Positions 1 through 11,095 of a stretch of 64,000 bases of DNA are shown here, one piece after another; the stretch's first letter is position 1; each line of letters opens with the position of its first letter. A model generated the notes under the pieces. It saw only the letters and a list, made by a program, of their open reading frames with translations, had not been told where the DNA came from and searched no databases. The position numbers and the translations under genes are program-made. This DNA is from Coenobita brevimanus (Eukaryota > Arthropoda > Malacostraca > Decapoda > Coenobitidae): positions 8,750,332 through 8,814,331 of the forward strand of contig CM064658.1 of NCBI GenBank assembly GCA_032717465.1, read 5' to 3'.

Positions 1-374
1 GTACACACATACTAAAACAATATAAACGTAAGTATTCTAGCATATCAAAGGAAGGTAAACGTGTAATGCATATGGCTCTTGCACATCAATAAAGAAACGT
101 GTCATACATATTTTACAGTGGTGCTGAAAAAAATGTAGTTACTTTTACCGACTTTCACGGTAGTTCTAAGTTGGGCAAGTAATGTAACAATTACGTTTAT
201 AATATAATTTGAAGGAATTAGTAGAACATACGCTATTTTCTTAATAGAAATAAATAAGTTAAAACACTCACGAGCGGCAACACCAGGCCCATACTGGGAG
301 TTAATCCATTGGAGGGAGATTTAAGCTTCTGTCAGGTGCTTCCACTATTCACTTTCTATGTTGATGCAGACACA

Positions 375-1694
375 ATGGCAGCTACGCCAACTCGCTCGCA
401 TCTACATAGTCAAGCCAAAGAAATGGCCTTCAACGTAAGCCAGTATTTTCTGTAGGAGAAGCAGTACGGAGGAATTTTCGATGATGTGTCAAGGGCAATT
501 CATCGAACAGCTGCAGCAACAGGACTTAGCAAGAGCAGGATTGAAGCAATACGCAGAGAAGCAAGAGATAATGAAGAAAACAACTCTCCAGAGTTTACGT
601 CTCCCAAGAAAAGGCAACGTGTAAAACCAATTGCAGACTTTTTTGATAACTTCAATGAAGATGTGTTACGCAGAACTGTTTTAAATTTCTATGACAGAAA
701 AGAAATCCCTACCCTTGAAAAAATCCACGCAGAAATGAAGAGTAACCTTTCTTACCCCGGCGGCCGTGAAACTTTAAGAAAAGTTATGAAGAAAATAGGA
801 TTTCGGTACGCAAGCGTTGATGGACGGAGATTTCTAATGGAACGCAGCGACGTAACCTCTGCCAGGTGCAAGTTTTTGGAAGAAATGAAGGCACTTACAA
901 GCTCTGACAAGACTATCGTCTACTTAGATGAAACTTGGATAAATCAGAACCACACGGTTTCTAAGTGCTGGGTAGACAGCACCTCAGGAAAAGCCGAGGG
1001 AGTGCGGGTACCGACAGGGAAAGGTGGTCGCTGGATTATTCTGCACGCCGGAACCAAAAATGGATTTGTTCCCGAAGCTGCCCTGATATTCCAAGCAAAA
1101 AATGTCGGGGATTACCACGATCAGATGAATGCCGAGACATTCGAGAAGTGGTTTCAGGTACAACTGTTACCTAACATTCCTCCCTCTTCAGTTATTGTGA
1201 TGGATAATGCATCCTATCACTCAAGGAAAAAGCATAAACCACCAACAGGTTCCAACAATAAAGCAACGATAATAGAATGGCTGGAGAAGAAGGGGATAAC
1301 AGTACCAGAGGGTCTCCTGAAAGTGGAACTTATGGAACTTGTGACTCGCCACATCACTGCTGCCGATACAAATTACGTCATCGACAATACTGCCTCAGAG
1401 CACGGCCATCGAGTTGTACGCCTGCCTCCTTATCACTGCCAGTATAACCCAATAGAACTCATATGGGCTCACCTTAAAGGCTATGTCTCAAAAAGGAATA
1501 CATTCCGGAATGCCGATATGAAGCCACTTATTCATGAGGAAATTGAGAAAATTACATCAGAAAACTGGAGAAATGCCGTTATACACGCAGAACAAATTCA
1601 AACAGATGATGCAAAAAGAGATGTGGCAATTGATAATTTCATTGATTCTTTCACTATCACTCTCACCTCTTCTGATGAGGAGGATTCATGCTAA
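375..1694 (+). pseudogene. DD83E transposase with one nonsense codon
   Basis: This is a cut-and-paste transposase of the IS630/Tc1/mariner (DDE_3) group. The frame runs from ATG 375 to a stop at 1692-1694. It is open except for an in-frame TAG at 453-455 (codon 27), so the uninterrupted part starts at 456. An N-terminal helix-turn-helix is suggested by RTAAATGLSKSRIEAI. Catalytic residues are visible as YLDET (first D), VMDNASYH (second D) and QYNPIELIW (E). Exactly 83 residues separate the second D from the E, far more than the 34-41 of ordinary Tc1 and mariner enzymes. The extra block between them (THITAAD region) is predicted to be an inserted subdomain. I recall a published ITm lineage with about 82-residue spacing ('Sailor'); assignment to it is unverified. 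The tail is acidic and Ser/Thr-rich. The protein is probably inactive because of the nonsense codon, unless translation restarts downstream. Confidence 0.88.
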
Positions 1695-1950
1695 TTTCTT
1701 ACATGCTGTAAGAGAAGAGGAATAGGCCTATCGGGGAAACCTAAATAAAAAAAAAAAAAAAAAAAAAAAAAAACGCGCCGTGACTTTTACCTCTTGGGTG
1801 GTGTGGAAATAAAGTCTAAGTTTTAATATGTAGAGTGTAATTTAAAGGCTATAACCAGGTAAAAAATCATAAATTATATGAGAGAGAGAGAATGCGACTT
1901 TTAAATTCATTATTTTGATTATATTTATAACTTAAACTAGTTTTTCTTTA

Positions 1951-1966
1951 CACACACACACATACA

Positions 1967-2008
<42 letters not shown>
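1951..2008. repeat. (CA)n microsatellite in ITm copy A
   Basis: Interrupted CA dinucleotides lie between the transposase stop and the right TIR. Confidence 0.95.
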
Positions 2009-2011
<3 letters not shown>

Positions 2012-2177
2012 GTGGGTGAAGTCATGTCAGGCCAGGTGGCGAGATGGGAGCGGACGAACTCTAACGGTGTCAGGTCAGCCACTAGCCAATGAGAGTATAG
2101 GAAACAAGGCAACGCTGTACGCCGGGAAATCCCCGGCTAGACTCCACCCAAACCTTGGTTTTAGATTGATGAGACTA

Positions 2178-2938
2178 TACCAACAGCATGCCCCGTGAAA
2201 TGGCCCACTCACTCAACACTCACCATTCAAGCCCCTGGAATCCTCTACCTCACAGGCCCAGTCATCTGTGTGTTTTGTATATATAATATTTCTTAATACA
2301 TAAGCTTCATATTACCTGCCGGACAGTGGCGGATCCAGGATTTTTTTTATTTTTATTTTTTTTTTTGGGGGGGGGTCAAAGTAAAAAAAAAAATCCATAT
2401 GTCAGGGCTGTCTTCTACGTGGCATTGCAGGCCCCGTAGCACCTTTAACTCAGTGATTAGTTCTGGACCTTTTACTCAGAGAATTTTTCTGCACCTTATC
2501 CCTCAGCATCGTCTTGTTTGCGAATGATGGGAAGTTTGTCGACATAAAAACAATGTAAACAGCACCGAGGAGACTGGTGTAATATGCAAAGTAAATCGCT
2601 TAGGAAAAGGTGATACGAAGCCCCCAGTGTGACTTAGAATACGACTCTAAACTTGTGATCGACGTGTGGAAATTAGGCAGGGGTTCCGTTCAAGGTTCAT
2701 ACTCCCTTAATGAAGAGGCCGAAACCCGGTGCTTCGGTTCATCCTATCGGTCACATGTTTCGAGAGAGTGTGGACGCGCCCTTAGTCAGTTTTTTTTTTT
2801 TCCTTTATGCATGGAAGAAGGAACCAAAGGTCACAAACCCGTAAATTTGGGAGGGTGTACTGTAAAGGGAGACACAACAATATTCCCCAAAGCTTGACGA
2901 ATACACAGCGGGAAAATCAAACCATCTGAAACACGCAC
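2178..2938. other. Spacer between two ITm copies, no gene seen
   Basis: AT-rich and low-complexity DNA with T- and G-runs near 2341-2380. The stretch cagtggcggatccagg at 2325-2340 looks like a hAT terminus, but no partner terminus was found. The open frame at 2610-2897 has no recognisable motif. Confidence 0.5.
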
Positions 2939-3806
2939 TATGGTGGTACCAATCTTAAGTGGCGGTTTGGGTGGGGCACGAACCTCTGTACAGTGTTGCC
3001 ACGTGTTCCATACCCGCTATGTGAACGGCTCTGATATATGTAATAAGCATCACAATAAGTTAAACACATAAAAATATAATGGTAACGTGTGTATTATAAT
3101 ATAAGAAAGAACAGTAAACTGATTATGCGTGAAATATTTATACGGCAATACAGAAACGTGGCATAATTATTTTACAGTGTTGCTTAAAAAAAAAGTAGTC
3201 GCTTTTATTGGCTGTTACCGTATTTCTGGGGTTGGTAATAATGTCACAAATATGATTATAAGATAATGTGCAGGAATATAAGCAAAAATATGCCACTTTC
3301 TTAGTAAAAAAAAAATATATACATGAAACCCTCGTGAGCGGCAACACTCACACACACCCAGTCCGACCTGGGCATCTGTGAGGGATAGAGGAATAGGCCT
3401 GTTTGGGGACACCTCTCAAAAAAAACGCGCCAAGACTTTAATCTCCTGGGTGGTGTGGAAATAAAGTCTAATTTACAATATGTACATTATAACGTAAAAG
3501 AAAATGACCAAAATGTATCCTAAAATACCACAGACGAGAGAGAGGAGGGGGGGGAAGGCAGACCAGGGGCAGTGTTGAGTGCAGCTTAGTGAGAGATGGA
3601 GGAAGGGAGGGAACGAAGGAGGGAGAGAGTGATTGAATGAAAACAAATCATGGCGCCACAACAACGAGGTCATCTGGCGCCATATGTAAAACAATAATAT
3701 TTTTAAACATAATTAGATATAATAAAAACAAAATAAAGAAATGAAAGCACAAGTTTAAGTCACTCATAAAAGAAACAAAATTCCCAAGGGTGAAGCACAT
3801 CTCCCC

Positions 3807-3809
<3 letters not shown>

Positions 3810-3876
<67 letters not shown>
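3810..3876. repeat. (GA)n microsatellite inside ITm copy B
   Basis: Pure AG repeat of about 66 bp separating the two internal tandem units. The matching CT tract is in copy C at 20247-20289. Confidence 0.97.
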
Positions 3877-3881
<5 letters not shown>

Positions 3882-4102
3882 AGGCAAGGGGCAGTGTTGA
3901 GTGCATTGTCAAGCTGAGGGAAAGATGAAGGGAGGGAAGGAAGGAGGGCGAGAATAATTGAATGAAAAGGCGCCGTAACACCGAGGTCGTCTGGCGCCAT
4001 ATGTAAAACAATAATATAATAAAAAACAAAATAAACAAATGAAAGCACAAGTTTATAAGACATAAAAGAAACAAAATTCCCTAGGGTGATGCACATCCCC
4101 CC

Positions 4103-4104
<2 letters not shown>

Positions 4105-4151
<47 letters not shown>
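4105..4151. repeat. (GA)n microsatellite next to the right TIR of copy B
   Basis: Pure AG repeat directly inside the right TIR. The equivalent CT tract in copy C is at 19980-20013. Confidence 0.97.
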
Positions 4152-4152
<1 letters not shown>

Positions 4153-4234
4153 CATCCGAGTATGGAAAACGTGGCAACACTGTACAGAGGTTCGTGCCCC
4201 ACCCAAACCGCCACTTTAGAATGGAACGACCATA

Positions 4235-5332
4235 GTGGAGATACGGTTTGCAGTGTATTTCGCCAGTTGTACGTTTTCTTCAGAGGGAACTGGGAAGATA
4301 ATGTTTCTTTGGCTGTACAGGTAACACTCGCCTACGTAATAGTCCATGCATGTAAAGTAAATAAGTTTAATGAAACCTACGTGAAAGCATGGAAGGACTG
4401 GATAGTAAGTGTGAGGAGAGCACGAATTCACTTAGAAATGCGTACGTCCTCACAAATATTGACAAATCAGACTCTTAGTATGGTACCTGGTGGCGACAAC
4501 GACAATAAATAAACTGTCAAACTGAGGAAAGATTATATAACAGAGATGACAACCATGGAGGATATAATGGACAAGACACAACAGCTAAAACAGTTTGCAG
4601 ATCACGAGACAATAACGCTATGGACGGGATAGATTTTAGGATGCATTCAGTAACCTAGCCTACCAACCACTAGCTTTTGGCCCCATGACAGGCAAGGGTT
4701 GATTTTGGTTCAGGAATTTATAGCGTTCACTGTACTATATGACTCATACTTTTTACAAATATATAGGCTTGATTACACGTACTAGCCAAGCCCATGTTGA
4801 CTGTTATTGAGTTCATGTTGCCTGGCTGATGTGATCATTCACAAAAGTGGTATAATGCAGCCCAGCCAACATTTTAATCATCAGGTATAGTCCTTTAAGT
4901 AGCAGAATCCAACCTAAGTGTTCCGACCATGAGCTAAGCAGTTCATGAGATAGATAAGCAAAGTTCAAGAGGTCCATGAACTGAAGTGAACAGTGTATTG
5001 TACGTTCCCGCATACACTAATGTCACGGATGAAGCCTTAACGTGGGAATAAAAACATGCAGTGTTATATATTTGACTATTAAACTTATGGTATAAAGCAA
5101 CACTACGTTTCACTCTCAGTTCAAAGACAACATTTAACCTGGCTGCCTAATTAGAACTACTCGAAGCACAAGTGAGCATCCAAACAACTCACTCATATAT
5201 CATCCATAAATTGCATTGTATTCAACCATTCCCCTCACCAGTAATATAAAGGTGAATAATGGGTATGTTCTCTTGTACCTATTACAATGTTGGCTGTGTG
5301 TACATGTGTTGATGATTGAATTTGTACTGTAG

Positions 5333-5334
<2 letters not shown>
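4235..5334. other. No recognised feature
   Basis: AT-rich sequence without motifs or strong similarity to other parts of the window. The open frame beginning at 4162 starts inside the TIR of copy B and runs on without recognisable domains, so it is not called as a gene. Confidence 0.5.

Positions 5335-5378
<44 letters not shown>
5335..5378. repeat. (CT)n microsatellite
   Basis: Uninterrupted CT repeat at the edge of a LINE relic. Confidence 0.97.
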
Positions 5379-5379
<1 letters not shown>

Positions 5380-5394
5380 CATGTTATTCTCAAA

Positions 5395-7330
5395 CCGCTT
5401 TTACACTACAAACCAAAATATTCCCCATCCCTACAAGTAACTACACCACTACTGCCAAAGAGCCACTCCGTCGACTACCAACTTTACATATGGCGCCAAA
5501 CCTTTTCCAAATGTTTCCCTGTTCGCAATTCATCCATCCAACTCAATCCTTCTTCAGCTCCTTAACCTCATCAACTTTCTATTTCTCAGTCAGTTTCCAT
5601 ATCCAGCCTCCTTTATCTTCTTGGCCTGCCACTCCCCTTTTCTACTTTCAGACTTACTCACACATATCTTTTTCACCATCCTCTCTACATCATTTCTCTC
5701 CACATGACCATAATATTATCTAAGCATACTTTATTCAGCCTTATTATCAACAGACTTCCTCACACCCCATCTTTAACCAATCACTCTGTCTCTTCTGCTC
5801 TCCACATGACGCACTCCACACACAATCACCATTGATCCCATTTCCATTTCTCGTATTTCAGTCTGTTTGCTTCCATGCCAGGTCAAAGTCTCACACCCGT
5901 AAGTTAATGTGGACTCTACTACATCTCCAGGCAGTCCTCTTGCAGCCGCCACACTCAGACCTCTGTTTAGCATCAAGATCTGTATCACAACAGACGCCCT
6001 CCTCCCCCAAGCCACTCTACTTTCCCTTTTCTTTCCACATTTTCCTCATCCAATTCATTTTTTTTTTTTCTTAATTCACCAACACGTCACACTGAGCGTC
6101 ACTTTTTCAACCATCAATTTGCTCTTATCAATCACTCTCAAAACACGACACTCACAGACAACCACAAAACTCTGCACCAGTCTGTAAAACTCCTACTCAC
6201 TGGTATACCCTATTCACCTTATATTGGTCCAGATTTTCGTCTTTCTGTAGATTCCTTTATGTATACTCAGTGACATATAAACAAACTGCTACAGGTCTAC
6301 ATCCTTTCCCTAGCGCTTCTTTCTGACTAGCTCTAAATTCTAGTGTTAATCCGTTAGTATGCGCCAGCATTCAAGATGGAGGGAAGACAATTTTAGGCCA
6401 AATTAGAGCAAAATGAGTCTAGTAAACAATACTGCATCATCTGCACACATCAGGTTTGAGATACTCCACCCTTCACCATACTCACCAAACCCATCCCTCT
6501 GTTCAAACTCGAATTTTAGCCTCTCATAATCTCATCACTACAGTACATACAGAACAGTCATGGGAACGTCACACACCCCTGTCTCGCTCCAGCACTGATA
6601 ATGAACCATTCACCTAGATATCCACCTATTCTTAAACGTGCTTCACTACCGTCATAGAAAGTGCATCATTCAGGTGTTTTCCATCCATACATTGCACTCA
6701 TAAAATCTTTCATAATTCGTCCCCAGTCATCCTCTACGACTCTTAAATCCGCACCTCTATCACTCACATTACCTTCCTTACCTTGCCTATAATTTCGTTC
6801 TTCCATGTACCTTTCCCACAACGCTCAGTAGAATTATACCACGTTAATTTTTGCACTCATTTCGATCACCTTTTTCCTCGCACAAAGGCAGTGACCTCCA
6901 TCTTCCACTCCACAAGTATAGCACAACACAGCCCCACTCCTGCAAGCTTTCTGACATAGTTCCAACAACCACTCAATCCCACTGTGACTCTCTCCACTAC
7001 GTTTAATCATCTCCGCACACAGCTCAACATCTTTCTTCCCACCACAGTATTATTCATTCCTGTTAGTGGCACGTTCCCAGACACTACATTCCTTCTCCAC
7101 GAACCCCCAAGTCAATCATGTGTACTGCTGCTCTGCTTTTGCTGTTCCCATTCATTTGTCTTCGTATATGTTCTTCTCACAGTTTCATTTGTTAGCAGTC
7201 TGTGATTCTCTTTCAGCCACATTTTCTGTTTTTTCCACTCGTTCATTGCCTCACCTACTTCGAATGTGGTCGCCTATAGTCAGTGTAATTAACATTTGCT
7301 TGTCTTCCTCGACCATTATGTAGCTCCTTT
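5395..7330 (-). mobile_element. Decayed APE-type LINE, NL2-like, reverse transcriptase part
   Basis: Translated on the minus strand, short pieces match the order of the intact NL2 element at 27582-31054. These are an HVERxxVERMVKK block (5680-5710), LTYGCETLTW and MEMGSMVIVCGV (5770-5920), a CADDAV catalytic remnant (about 6440-6465), a degenerate RQGCVMSP block near 6565-6600 and a WIEWLLELC block near 6960. Frameshifts and stops are frequent, so this is an old, dead copy. Confidence 0.7.
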
Positions 7331-7366
7331 ATTTTTGTCTGTATCAGTATCTTTGTTCCTTCAATC

Positions 7367-7390
7367 TCTCTCTCTCTCTCTCTCTCTCTC
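7367..7390. repeat. (CT)n microsatellite at a LINE 3' end
   Basis: CT repeat that directly abuts the 3' terminus of the NL1 fragment, where other NL1 copies carry a (TATC)n tail. Confidence 0.9.
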
Positions 7391-7700
7391 GCCAAACATC
7401 TTAATCCCGTAGAGGGTAGCCACAAATTGCCTTCATGTCACTCTGTCTCCCGTCATCAGTCTGCTCTCATTCCGATTCACACCAATCATATACCCCTCCA
7501 CCCACCCCTCCACCTCATCCTCGGCGTCCTTCTCCTCTCCTGCTCCACTTCGCTCACAAACACTCCTCTAGTCACTCTCTCATTTTCCCTTCTCTTCACA
7601 CGGTCAAGGCAATTTACATCTAACACTTTGCACAGCACTCCCTCACTCCACATGTTTCTTACTCTCAATATATTCCATCCTTCCTTTCATTAGAACCCCT
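7391..7700 (-). mobile_element. NL1 LINE 3'-end fragment
   Basis: The plus-strand text GCCAAACATCTTAATCCCGT and the following 250 bases match the 3' end of the NL1 copy at 13882 onward. The minus translation gives ENERVTRGVFVSEVE and TPRMRWRGG, equivalent to GERLTKRVYVSEVE and RPRMRWRDG in that copy. It covers only the protein C-terminus and the short 3' UTR. Confidence 0.8.
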
Positions 7701-8144
7701 ATCCTGCACCTGCCCTAGGAACTTTCATTTTGTCCCCTTCCAATTCATCCTCACCCTCCATATCCTACCAGGCAATACCCTTCTTACTAGCTGTTCTCGT
7801 AGCCACACCACACACTTCTTTAGCAATCATAACTATACACTCACCACAAGCACTCCACAAGCTTTCCAATTCCACTACTACCTTCAATTCATATTCTTAT
7901 TCCATTCTCTTGTTGTTCAGTTTCTCCGCCTTCAGTCCTTCAGTGTGGATTCTACTCTTTCGCTTTATATACAGCGTTACATTCCCCTCATATTTAACTT
8001 TGCATACTGCGTTCATAGGGTCATTTCAGCCTTTGCATCAGCCTCTCACCGCCCTTGTATCTGCAACACACCCATGCATCTTTCCCTCTACAAGACCCCC
8101 ATCAATCAAGCAACTCTGAATAGTCTGTCCCAATTTCCATCTAT

Positions 8145-8148
<4 letters not shown>
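7701..8148. other. Pyrimidine-rich DNA, possibly more LINE relic
   Basis: C/T-rich on the plus strand like the neighbouring minus-strand LINEs, but no coding block could be aligned by eye. Confidence 0.3.

Positions 8149-8190
<42 letters not shown>
8149..8190. repeat. (GT)n microsatellite
   Basis: Uninterrupted GT repeat. Confidence 0.97.
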
Positions 8191-8193
<3 letters not shown>

Positions 8194-8810
8194 AATGAAT
8201 TACTAAAGCACCACATAAACCACGTACAGTATTTTCCATTGTAGTTCTATCCTGTCATTTAAAACGACCCATTTACATCATATTCAAGGCCTTTGTTAAT
8301 TACCCATCCACATCTCCCGCCAAAACCCCTCTATAACTCCTGGGTATCTGCCTTATCGTTCCATCTAGTTAATCCCTGAACCATCCATCTCTTCCTCATG
8401 CCTATCATCGTAAGGTGATATTCAATGACTAGTGCCATTTTTACCATCTTAATCTCTAACATGACATCCATTCCTCTGCTTTCATTGTTCATCAGCTAAA
8501 CAACTTTCCTTTTACTCTGCCCATGCGTGTTCAGCTCAAACGATACACATTTTATACTTCATTTTTTAAACCTTCTCATTTATCTTCGTCACATATGGCT
8601 TCATCACACCATTGTTTACATTCTTAAAGACATTGATTATACCCATTCTCTTTTATTATTTACATCTCTCATATTCCACACAGCTTTATAATCATTTCTT
8701 TTCGTTCGGCGCACTTGGGAGACAAGACCCTGATTCCAAACGTTCCAGATCTCCCTAATTTGTATCAGCCTGTCCCTCTTCGCCAGTTAAACTCACAGGG
8801 AATAAAGGGA
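8191..8810. other. No recognised feature (possible intron of the fucosidase gene)
   Basis: No protein motif or good repeat match seen. By position it should be intronic or 3' flank of the minus-strand fucosidase gene. Confidence 0.4.
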
Positions 8811-8816
8811 CAATAT

Positions 8817-8885
8817 TATCTGCTCTCTGCCACAGGGATTTGTTATAAGGTCACCATCCAGCGCGATTGAAGGTTTCCTGGAAGA
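8817..8885 (+). repeat. Hairpin repeat family, truncated copy
   Basis: The segment cagggatttgttataaggtcaccatcc and the following ggtttcctgga match the fuller copies at 17632, 43139 and 62217. Only the left arm of the family's hairpin is kept. Confidence 0.6.
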
Positions 8886-8965
8886 GAGAATATCTTTTGT
8901 CTTGTCCTTCGGTGCAGAGTAACATAACAGAGGAGTATGTGTAATATAAGTCTTACAATGCCTAC

Positions 8966-9106
8966 CTCCACAACTGATGGTAGAGGCCAGCTGTGCCAGG
9001 AGTTCGTGGATGGTGAGGTAGTCGGTGGCCGGGGCGTTGCGTCGAAACACCCATGCCTTTTTGTCCAACGTCATGCAGTTCTCCCACTTATGAGGCTGCA
9101 ACACTC
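8966..9106 (-). CDS. Alpha-L-fucosidase (GH29), internal exon
   Basis: This exon encodes 47 residues containing [19 protein letters not shown] and [12 protein letters not shown]. They align with the stretch of animal tissue alpha-L-fucosidases ending just before the NYLLNIGP segment (the human enzyme has KWEMCTSIDKFSWGYRR and VQTVSLGG there). The enzyme removes terminal alpha-linked fucose from glycoproteins and glycolipids, usually in lysosomes or after secretion. The acceptor is TTGCAG ending at 9107 and the donor is GTAGGC starting at 8965. The exon is 141 bp, phase 1 to phase 1, and joins in frame with the exon at 12620-12821 (split Gly codon G|GA). WVF replaces the usual WGY. The acceptor's pyrimidine tract is a (TG)n microsatellite. 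The next exon downstream was not found. Confidence 0.88.
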
Positions 9107-9110
9107 CTGC

Positions 9111-9112
<2 letters not shown>

Positions 9113-9172
<60 letters not shown>
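9113..9172. repeat. (CA)n microsatellite abutting a fucosidase splice acceptor
   Basis: On the gene's strand this is about (TG)30, ending four bases before the acceptor CAG. It therefore stands in for the usual polypyrimidine tract. Confidence 0.95.
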
Positions 9173-9174
<2 letters not shown>

Positions 9175-9177
9175 ATT

Positions 9178-9372
9178 AGAAACAGTGGCTCAGTGGTTAT
9201 CTTCTTCCCACCCCTGATCAGCACTACTCAAAATCTGGGTTCATATCTGCCCATGGTATAAACTGATTCCCACAACTGAGTTTTTTTTTTTCTCTCTGAT
9301 GCCTATCATCGTTAAGCGTTAAGTACAATAGTTTACGTGAGATCTACTGCGGGAGTTGGTAGTGTCCTTTCA
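9178..9372 (+). mobile_element. tRNA-derived SINE, plus strand
   Basis: A box-like TGGCTCAGTGGTTA (9187-9200) and B box-like GGGTTCATATC (9237-9247) are spaced as in a tRNA-type internal RNA polymerase III promoter. The sequence follows a (CA)n tract directly, as in other SINEs here. The 3' limit is uncertain. Confidence 0.55.
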
Positions 9373-9424
9373 TAGACTAACGCTGTCGGTTACGCTAGAA
9401 TAAGTGCTTGGGGAATGACTGGGG

Positions 9425-11010
9425 AAAGAGGACGAATAGGGAGGATGAGATCAGTAGAACAGACGTATCAGATGCAAGGAAGAAAGTCAAAGTGGAGAAA
9501 ACCCCAGGAATTGATGGAGAGTGTGGTGAAATGTTGTAATATGGGGAAGAGATAGGGACAAAATGGATATGGAAGATGTGTAGATTGGACTGGGAGGATG
9601 GTAAGGTCCTGGAGGATTGGAAGTCGGGTATCATTTTTCCCTGTACAAAGGAAGATGGGGAAGACAAGTGTGTGGCAATCACAGGAGTATTTTTCATCTT
9701 CTCTGTGTAATAGGAAAATATATGGTCGGATACTTATCAAAAGAGTTAGGGTAATAACCTAGGATTTTGTCAGAGAAGAATATGGGGGTTTTAGGGAGGG
9801 TAGAGGCTGTATATATCAGATATTCGTTCTAAGATGTTTAGTACAAAAATATCTATAGAAGGAAAAGAAGTTTTATGCTGCCTTCATGAATCTGGAAAAA
9901 GTATATGACAGAGCGGACAGACTGGTAATGGAGAAAGTATTAAAAATAAATGGAGTAAATGGAAAGATGCTGAATGCTGTGAAGAGTATGCATGAGGGTG
10001 CTAGGGCTGCAGTGCGTGTGGATGGTGAACTAAGTCATTTCTTTGATGTGAGTGTCGGATTGAAATAGGAGTGTGTAATGTCTCCGTGGTTGTTCAGATT
10101 GTACAGTATATAGATGGAGTTATAAAGTGACACAGGTAGGGCTGTGGATATTGGTATGTCTCTAATGAGTGAAGGTAGGGTGTGGAAACTTCCTGTACTG
10201 TTGTTTGGTGATGATATTGTATTGTTAAGTGAAGATGCATGTGAGCTGCAGGGTTTGGTGAATGAGTGTGGAGGTGTATGTAGAAAACGTTGTCTAAAAG
10301 TGAATGTAGATAAGAGTAAAATGAAGGTCTTTGAGAGAAATGAGTCATGGCATACACAGTGAGGCTGGATGATGAGGCAGTGGAGAATGGGAGTACAGTC
10401 AAGTACTTAAGGATTGGTAGTGTGATGAGTAAGGATGGAAGTTTAGGTGATGAAGTGTTTGGATGGGTACAGAAGGATACAAAGGTTGCTAGTTTACTGA
10501 AAGCAGTGATAAGGAATTAAGAAGTGAGCATGGAAGTAAAAAATTCGCTGCATGACAGTATTATGATCCTCACTCAAACATACGGAAGTGAAGCTTGGAC
10601 CCTGTTGGAAGGACACAAGTCAAGAGAACAGTGGAAATGAGTTATCTGAGAGGAGCATGTGGAGTTACAAGAGACAAACAAATGCGGAGGTAGAGGAGCT
10701 TTTTGCTGGTGATGTGGATGTGACGGAAAGTGTTTAGAGAAATACGTTGAGATGGTTTGGCATTTGGAGAGGATAGAGAATGGGATACTGACTAGAAAAG
10801 TGTATGTAAGTGACGTGAAGGAGGAGAGAGTGAGGGGGAGACCAAAGATGAGATGAAAGGATGGAGAGGAGAAATACATGAGAGTGGGGGAGGGGTGAGT
10901 TGGAGGGAGAGCATCCAAATTGCAGAGGACAGGGAAACGTGGAGGTAACTTGTGTGTGGCCACCCCTTACAGGATTAAAGTGTCTGGAAACAGATACATA
11001 GATAAACCCT
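9425..11010 (+). mobile_element. NL1 LINE, decayed plus-strand copy in the fucosidase intron
   Basis: It aligns with 53630-55215. It starts at the block GGATGAGATCAGTAGAACAG, continues through the KTPGIDG region, FMNLEKVYDRADR (9886 onward), VGLK*ECVMSPW and LLFGDDIVLLSEDA (10198-10240), and ends at TGTCTGGAAACAGATACATA. Several stops and frameshifts break the reading frame; the longest open pieces are 9886-10068 and 10144-10362. It is antisense to the fucosidase gene. It is 5'-truncated, lacking the endonuclease domain. Confidence 0.85.
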
Positions 11011-11095
11011 AACACATAAGATGCAACCAATACAACACTTCCGCTTGCACTGGTGTTGTCCTTACTACAGTACAGACTTTCCTTCCTGGTATGTA

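Larger units (their letters stand above)
1..2177 (+). mobile_element. IS630/Tc1/mariner (ITm) transposon, copy A, left end outside window
   Basis: Positions 30-290 and 1715-1850 align with the arms of the shorter copies at 2941-4232 and 19900-21166. In copy A the transposase lies between these two arms. The right end (2092-2177) is a diverged form of the 73-bp TIR seen in the other copies: the GGAAAC..GGCAAC..CTGTAC and CACCCAAACC blocks are still recognisable, followed by a TA. The left TIR lies before base 1. A long A-run (1747-1772) and a (CA)n tract (1951-2008) lie between the stop codon and the right TIR. Copy A is therefore the coding source type of the family, though it looks older than its derivatives. 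The exact right boundary is uncertain by a few bases. Confidence 0.8.
2941..4232 (+). mobile_element. Internally deleted ITm element, copy B
   Basis: The 73-bp TIRs (2941-3013 and 4160-4232) begin TGGTGGTACCAATC and TGGTCGTTCCATTC (right end read inward) and share GTGGCGGTTTGGGTGGGGCA. TA dinucleotides flank both ends (2939-2940, 4233-4234), as expected for Tc1/mariner insertion. The left interior (3060-3365) aligns with copy A 1-300 and 3389-3500 aligns with copy A 1715-1840. The transposase segment is missing exactly between them. The element also contains a tandemly duplicated unit of about 290 bp (3535-3810 and 3870-4105), each followed by a long (GA)n tract, which copy A lacks. It has no coding capacity and would depend on a transposase supplied in trans. 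Confidence 0.9.

Noticed and set aside
430..456. Mini-intron in the ITm transposase (GTAAGC...CTGTAG)
   Set aside because: It would be only about 22 bp, below workable intron sizes. A nonsense mutation is the simpler explanation.
2325..2400. Possible hAT terminus (cagtggcggatccagg)
   Set aside because: No opposite terminus or 8-bp duplication could be found nearby.
3648..4180. Minus-strand open frames with Ser-Leu repeats
   Set aside because: They are translations of the (GA)n tracts in ITm copy B. The same happens for CT, GT and TA tracts elsewhere (Ser-Leu, Cys-Val, Ile-Tyr or Thr-His runs).
4162..4512. 116-codon open frame
   Set aside because: It starts inside a transposon TIR and shows no domain, so there is no support for a gene.
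5480..5505. TTTACATATGGCGCCA shared with ITm copies B and C
   Set aside because: Only 16 bases match and the surroundings align to a LINE relic, so it is probably chance.
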